The position numbers were made by a program, and so were the translations under genes. 64,000 nt of DNA from Pseudomonadota bacterium (GTDB lineage: Bacteria > Pseudomonadota > Gammaproteobacteria > DASZBR01): NCBI GenBank assembly GCA_021777765.1, contig JAJYDF010000016.1, forward strand, positions 1-64,000. The letters are read 5' to 3'. This document shows, in pieces, positions 60,350-64,000 of the stretch. Position 1 is the stretch's first letter. Each line of letters begins with the position of its first letter. The notes below the pieces were generated by a model. It was not told the DNA's origin and did not search any database. It was given only the letters and a program-made list of their open reading frames with translations.

Positions 60350-61429
60350 CTACATCGTTGAAGAATCTTTTAATTTAAATCCAATTGCTGCTAAACGATC
60401 TTCTAAATCTGGATGTGTTGAAAATAAACTATTGAGGGTTCTTGGTCTATCAATGCCTGCTTGTGCGGGATCATATAAATAAGCAGCACGGCGGACATCT
60501 TCATGAGCGGTTGCATTATAAGCTTGGTCATATGCGCCTGCGTTAGCTTGGGTATCTTCATGAATTTTGAGTAATGCACGGCCCAGTGGTTCATTATCGC
60601 GCATTAATTCAACACAACCCGCATCGGCCATATATTCGCGTGTACGCGATAAATACATCATTAATAATATGGTTAATAAGGGCATGACATAGCGCAAAAT
60701 CATTATCACAATAACGAGTTTATTATCTTCGCTGTCACTATCACGACGGCTAAATAAAGCATTATAAAATAGCAAATCCACCACGATTAACATTAAATTA
60801 CTTAATATGCTGGCGGTTAATGTTAATTTAATATCTCGATGTCGCACATGACTTAATTCATGCGCCATTACCGCTTCTAATTCATTTCTATCTAATTTTT
60901 CTAATAAGCCCCTGGTAATTGCTACCATAGCGGATTTTTCACTATAGCCACTGGCAAATGCATTCATATAATCTGCATCAATTATGTAAACTTTTGGCAT
61001 AAAAGTTAAACCCGCTGACACTTTCATTTCTTCTATGACATCCATTAATTGATGCTTTTGTGGATCAGTCGCATTTTCGCGAGTCACTTCCATATAATCA
61101 GTGCCTAATAACATAATTTTGTCGTAGTAGGCATAAGTAATAAATAATGAAATCGCAGCAACCGCTGCCATAGTGACTGTTGCGTAAGGAAATATTTTAA
61201 AAGTCAGTAATTGTTGAACAAGATAAGAAATGCTGCCTGTTGAATTTGACACAGCTAAGTTAGCAGCTGGTAAATTAATATAAATATCTATTAACAATCC
61301 TAAGCAAATATAAATCAATAAAAATAAAACAATCACAAAACGTGTGCGCCGATTATTTATTGCCAGTTGCTTACGCCAATCAGCAGCATGTATTGTGAAA
61401 TTTTGGGTATTCATCATAGATAGGCTCAC
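60350..61429 (-). CDS. M48 family metalloprotease, HtpX-like
   Basis: The 359-aa membrane protein has transmembrane helices near 30-50 and 75-100, and two further ones after the active site. The zinc motif is HELSH (190-194), with the third ligand expected in the YMADAG segment (EYMADAGCVEL). Paired M48 protease and LemA genes are common in proteobacteria. The first codon is GTG 61429, overlapping the lemA end; ATG 61417 is an alternative. Longer than E. coli HtpX (293 aa). Confidence 0.88.
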   Translation of the reverse strand: MSLSMMNTQNFTIHAADWRKQLAINNRRTRFVIVLFLLIYICLGLLIDIYINLPAANLAVSNSTGSISYLVQQLLTFKIFPYATVTMAAVAAISLFITYAYYDKIMLLGTDYMEVTRENATDPQKHQLMDVIEEMKVSAGLTFMPKVYIIDADYMNAFASGYSEKSAMVAITRGLLEKLDRNELEAVMAHELSHVRHRDIKLTLTASILSNLMLIVVDLLFYNALFSRRDSDSEDNKLVIVIMILRYVMPLLTILLMMYLSRTREYMADAGCVELMRDNEPLGRALLKIHEDTQANAGAYDQAYNATAHEDVRRAAYLYDPAQAGIDRPRTLNSLFSTHPDLEDRLAAIGFKLKDSSTM

Positions 61430-62004
61430 ATTTTAACTGTGGTATCTTCGAGTTGTTGCACTTTTTCAGCAGGTAATGCCCAATAATTAAAGTCTTTATC
61501 TAATTTGTTAGCGTACATACCCACAACCAGTGATTCAATAAATGATTTTTTCAGTGCGTTATATTGCTCAACGCTATCATTATAGGCCTGTTTTGCATAA
61601 GCCAATTTATTTTCAGTATTCACAATTTCTTCTTGAAATTGTAAAGCATTTTGATCGGCTTTTAAGTCGGGATATTGTTCGAATACTGCATTGATGCCTG
61701 CAGCAATTTTTGAAATGCCGTCTTCTGCGGCCATACGTTGTGCATCGGCCCCTTCTGCTGCTGCTCTTTGCGCTTGCCCACGTAATGCAACAACATCCTT
61801 TAATGTGGTCTGTTCATAATCCATATATTTTTTAACAACATCGATCAACGATTCAAACACTTTATAGCGGCGGTCAAGTTGCACATCAATTTCTTTATTA
61901 TTGTTGTTAACAGTCTCTATCAAACGGATTAAGTTATTGTAGATAGTAATAAACCAAGCAACGAGTGCACCGATAACCACTAGAATGACAAAAATTGCAG
62001 TCAT
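61426..62004 (-). CDS. lemA: LemA family protein
   Basis: The 192-aa protein has an N-terminal membrane helix (VILVVIGALVAWFITIYNNLI) followed by a helical outer domain with the LemA signature NLIRLIETVNNNNKEIDVQLDRR-like stretch and a conserved YP segment (VFEQYPDLKA). Function is unclear. It overlaps the protease start by 4 bp and follows GGAGATTAAC. Confidence 0.92.
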   Translation of the reverse strand: MTAIFVILVVIGALVAWFITIYNNLIRLIETVNNNNKEIDVQLDRRYKVFESLIDVVKKYMDYEQTTLKDVVALRGQAQRAAAEGADAQRMAAEDGISKIAAGINAVFEQYPDLKADQNALQFQEEIVNTENKLAYAKQAYNDSVEQYNALKKSFIESLVVGMYANKLDKDFNYWALPAEKVQQLEDTTVKM

Positions 62005-62204
62005 GTTAATCTCCTAAAAATATGTGATTGATTAATTTTACTACTCATCAAAATGGTTAATAAATTTAATGTAGTATAGCGCATTATCTTTTTAAGAATA
62101 GTATGAAATAGGCGGAGCGAACGTTTTTTTATTGCTTAATATTTCTGCAATTTAATCGACTTTTTTGACTTAATCTCATAGTACATAAGAAGCCATAGGA
62201 TAAA

Positions 62205-62233
62205 TTGACTCATATATTCCCCTATGCTATAAA
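62205..62233 (+). promoter_or_regulatory. Strong sigma-70 promoter of the first outer-membrane protein gene
   Basis: TTGACT (62205-62210) and TATAAA (62228-62233) are separated by 17 bp, close to the consensus. The transcript would start near 62240, giving a ~95-nt leader that contains TCACATGGAAGTG, a segment found again in the leader of the next gene. Confidence 0.75.
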
Positions 62234-62333
62234 TTCGCGTCTTTTTATTCACATGGAAGTGAACGGTAAGTTTTTTTCGATGTGACATTAAAAATAGACT
62301 TTTATTAACTCTCTCTCATATAAGGTGATTGTT

Positions 62334-63110
62334 ATGTCTCAGAAAAAAGCTTTAGTAGCTGCACTGATAACAGGTGCAGGTATTTTAGGAGTTTCAACAC
62401 TTGCTTTTGCAGAAGTGCCAGGGTTTTACGCAGGTGCCCAAATTGGTTATGGAATGCAAGATCTTAATAATCCAAATCTCCAACCCCTTTTAGAATCAAA
62501 TTTAACTGCCGTCTCATCTACAAATGCTTCTAACACAAAATCTGGGGCTGCTGGTGGAATATATGGCGGATTTCAATTTAACGATTATTTCGCTGCTGAA
62601 TTAGGATATATTCATTTTCCTAATGCTTCATTTAATAACAGCGTTACTGGTTTTAATACCTTGGGAATGTCAACGGTTAATTCTTCAACATTAACCTCTA
62701 CTGAAAATGCTATTGATATCATGCTGAAAGGTATGATTCCTTTTGGTGGTGGCTTTGGTGGTTATGCAAAAATTGGTGGTGCTTACGTTTTTAATAAATT
62801 TACCATTAGTCTAAACGGTGTTTCGTCTAACCCGACTGCCACAAATTTTCAAAATATTTCAGGTAATGGCACAAATGATCAATTCAAGCCTATCGGAGCA
62901 GTTGGTTTAACCTATGACTTTAATGATAATGTTGTGATGGATCTTTCTTATACTTATTTATTTGGTAGCTCTGGCAACTCCACCAGTTCAAGCAATCTTG
63001 TAAATAATCTCAATAACCTTAGTAATGTGAATATTGGTGTGCCTAAAGCCGGCATGGTTGCATTGGGCATAACCTATTACTTTACTGGCGGCGGCACAGA
63101 CGATCCCTAA
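62334..63110 (+). CDS. Outer-membrane beta-barrel protein, copy 1
   Basis: From ATG 62334, after AAGGTG, the product is 258 aa with a signal peptide (ALVAALITGAGILGVSTLAFA). The mature protein opens E-V-P-G-F-Y-A-G-A-Q-I-G-Y-G, then runs of alternating hydrophobic strands (GGFQFNDYFAAELGYIHF, GGYAKIGGAYVF, AVGLTYDFNDNVVMDLSYTYLF), typical of an eight-stranded OmpA-like or opacity-type barrel. It ends near a YYF aromatic segment followed by a Gly/Asp tail. It is a paralogue of the next gene, and the leaders are also similar. A role in surface structure or adhesion is inferred. Confidence 0.85.
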   Translation: MSQKKALVAALITGAGILGVSTLAFAEVPGFYAGAQIGYGMQDLNNPNLQPLLESNLTAVSSTNASNTKSGAAGGIYGGFQFNDYFAAELGYIHFPNASFNNSVTGFNTLGMSTVNSSTLTSTENAIDIMLKGMIPFGGGFGGYAKIGGAYVFNKFTISLNGVSSNPTATNFQNISGNGTNDQFKPIGAVGLTYDFNDNVVMDLSYTYLFGSSGNSTSSSNLVNNLNNLSNVNIGVPKAGMVALGITYYFTGGGTDDP

Positions 63111-63140
63111 ACTTCTGAAAAAAGTTTGCTTTTAATCATT

Positions 63141-63181
63141 CCAAATTTGCGGAACATCGAATACAATGTGCCGCAAATTGG
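63141..63181. terminator. Hairpin after the first outer-membrane protein gene
   Basis: CCAAATTTGCGG (63141-63152) pairs with CCGCAAATTGG (63171-63181) with one bulge, around an 18-nt loop, 30 bp after the stop codon. No T-run follows, so termination is uncertain. Confidence 0.45.
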
Positions 63182-63277
63182 ACTTGGTGTAATCACATGG
63201 AAGTGTTTGAGTAAGTTTAAGGTTTGGTTGTTTAGTAATACTTCCATTAACTCTATTAACTAAATAAGGTGATTACT

Positions 63278-63907
63278 ATGTTACAAAAAAAAGCTTTACT
63301 AAGCGCTCTGATTACTGGAGCAGCTATTCTTGGTTTCTCAGCTGTTGCATCTGCTGATTTACCTGGTTTCTATGTTGGCGGTGATTTAGGTTTATCTAAT
63401 GTTCATCAAAGTGATAATCCTTTTACTTCTGACAACAACGGCACCGGATTAGGCGCTGGCGCTCAATTTGGTTATCAATTTAATCCCTATGTTGCAGCTG
63501 AAGCAGGTTACATTTACTTTCATAATGTAAACCATAATTATGGTAATACAGGCTTTGGTACATTCAATGATTCTTATAAAGAACAAGCTGGTGATTTAGT
63601 TGTTAAAGGCACATTGCCTCTTAACCAATATTTCTCACTGTATGGTAAAGCGGGTGCTGCTTACGTTGATTCACAATACGAAGCATATAGTAACTTCCCA
63701 GTCATTACCCAGGGTGGCCATATTGCTAATGCAAATATTAATTATTCTGCAAGCACTACACCAATCCGTCCTGTGTATGGTGTTGGCGTTAGCTATAACA
63801 TTACCCCAAATGTTTCAGCTGATTTAGGCTGGACTCGCGTTCAGAAAAACAACACTATTCCAAATGCTGACATAACCACATTGGGCTTAACTTACCATTT
63901 TGGTTAA
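63278..63907 (+). CDS. Outer-membrane beta-barrel protein, copy 2
   Basis: From ATG 63278, after AAGGTG, the product is 209 aa. Its signal peptide (ALLSALITGAAILGFSAVASA) and start of the mature part (DLPGFYVGGDLGLS) match the first copy. The barrel strands include AQFGYQFNPYVAAEAGYIYF, VYGVGVSYNITPNVSADLGW and a C-terminal TTLGLTYHFG, with the terminal aromatic residue near the end as usual in outer-membrane barrels. It lacks the copy 1 loop insertions. Confidence 0.88.
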   Translation: MLQKKALLSALITGAAILGFSAVASADLPGFYVGGDLGLSNVHQSDNPFTSDNNGTGLGAGAQFGYQFNPYVAAEAGYIYFHNVNHNYGNTGFGTFNDSYKEQAGDLVVKGTLPLNQYFSLYGKAGAAYVDSQYEAYSNFPVITQGGHIANANINYSASTTPIRPVYGVGVSYNITPNVSADLGWTRVQKNNTIPNADITTLGLTYHFG

Positions 63908-63942
63908 TTCTCTAAGTTGTCTTTCTAGTTAAGCAATTTAAC

Positions 63943-63979
63943 AAAAAAACCACAGTTATGATGTAATTGTGGTTTTTTT
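63943..63979 (+). terminator. Rho-independent terminator after the outer-membrane protein genes
   Basis: AAAAAAACCACA (63943-63954) and TGTGGTTTTTTT (63968-63979) form a stem with a T-run on the + strand, 36 bp after the second gene's stop. It is nearly symmetrical, so it could also serve a minus-strand gene beyond the window. Confidence 0.85.
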
Positions 63980-64000
63980 ATGCCTTTAAAAATAGATGTA

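Overview
The window reads as a chromosomal segment of an AT-rich gammaproteobacterium of the order Legionellales (Coxiella/Legionella/Berkiella-like). The basis is the order of conserved genes (rpsB-tsf-pyrH-frr; thrS-infC-rpmI-rplT; gyrA-serC-cmk-rpsA-lapA-lapB; smc-zipA-ligA), a small membrane protein of the type known from Coxiella (CBU_0592 family), Sel1 and ankyrin proteins, and several large orphan proteins that look like host-directed effectors. The assignment is inferred from gene content; no rRNA gene is present.

Layout. 1-4.2 kb is accessory: an AAA/DUF4143 ATPase bordered by copies of a ~29-bp repeat, a membrane Sel1-repeat protein and a broken ankyrin gene that abuts tsaD through the same repeat. 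4.2-8.2 kb holds tsaD, a DUF2807 lipoprotein, ygfZ and a YfcG-like GST. 8.3-9.15 kb is a vapBC module lying between the GST gene and a second, truncated copy of its 3' end. 9.2-10.7 kb carries two orphan genes, one with a possible CE-clan cysteine protease pattern. 10.8-17.6 kb is core (tex, an EamA transporter, rplT, rpmI, infC with an ATT start, thrS, then tRNA-Val). 17.9-24.2 kb has small orphans, rph, a membrane protein and polA. 24.2-29.8 kb encodes two N-terminally related orphans, one with a ~800-residue Pro/Ala/Thr-rich centre. 29.9-34.3 kb has a CBU_0592-type protein, map and the rpsB-tsf-pyrH-frr cluster. 34.5-40.7 kb is accessory: a secreted GH8 endoglucanase, a membrane orphan, a thioesterase pseudogene, a patatin with a cyclic-nucleotide domain, and a 438-aa protein whose His/Asp/Gln/Cys spacing closely follows YopJ. 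40.8-50.8 kb is core (wecA-like, a ComEA-like protein, lapB, lapA, rpsA, cmk, serC, gyrA). 50.9-52.8 kb encodes a PP2C phosphatase whose DGHG segment is displaced to the C-terminal end of the domain. 52.9-59.7 kb holds ligA, zipA and smc; 59.9-62 kb a Ser-rich small protein, an HtpX-like protease and lemA; 62.3-63.9 kb two tandem outer-membrane beta-barrel genes.

Intergenic spaces carry at least six families of short inverted or palindromic repeats (MITE/REP-like), many directly after gene ends; one lies so that its arm supplies the apparent ribosome-binding site of polA. The candidate secreted proteins (two CE-clan candidates, a rearranged PP2C, patatin, GH8 cellulase, Pro-rich giant, Ser-rich small protein, ankyrin remnant) together fit an intracellular or amoeba-associated lifestyle. 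The candidates for something new are the YopJ-like protein at 39.4 kb, the rearranged PP2C at 51-53 kb, and the paralogous giant/small pair at 24-30 kb.
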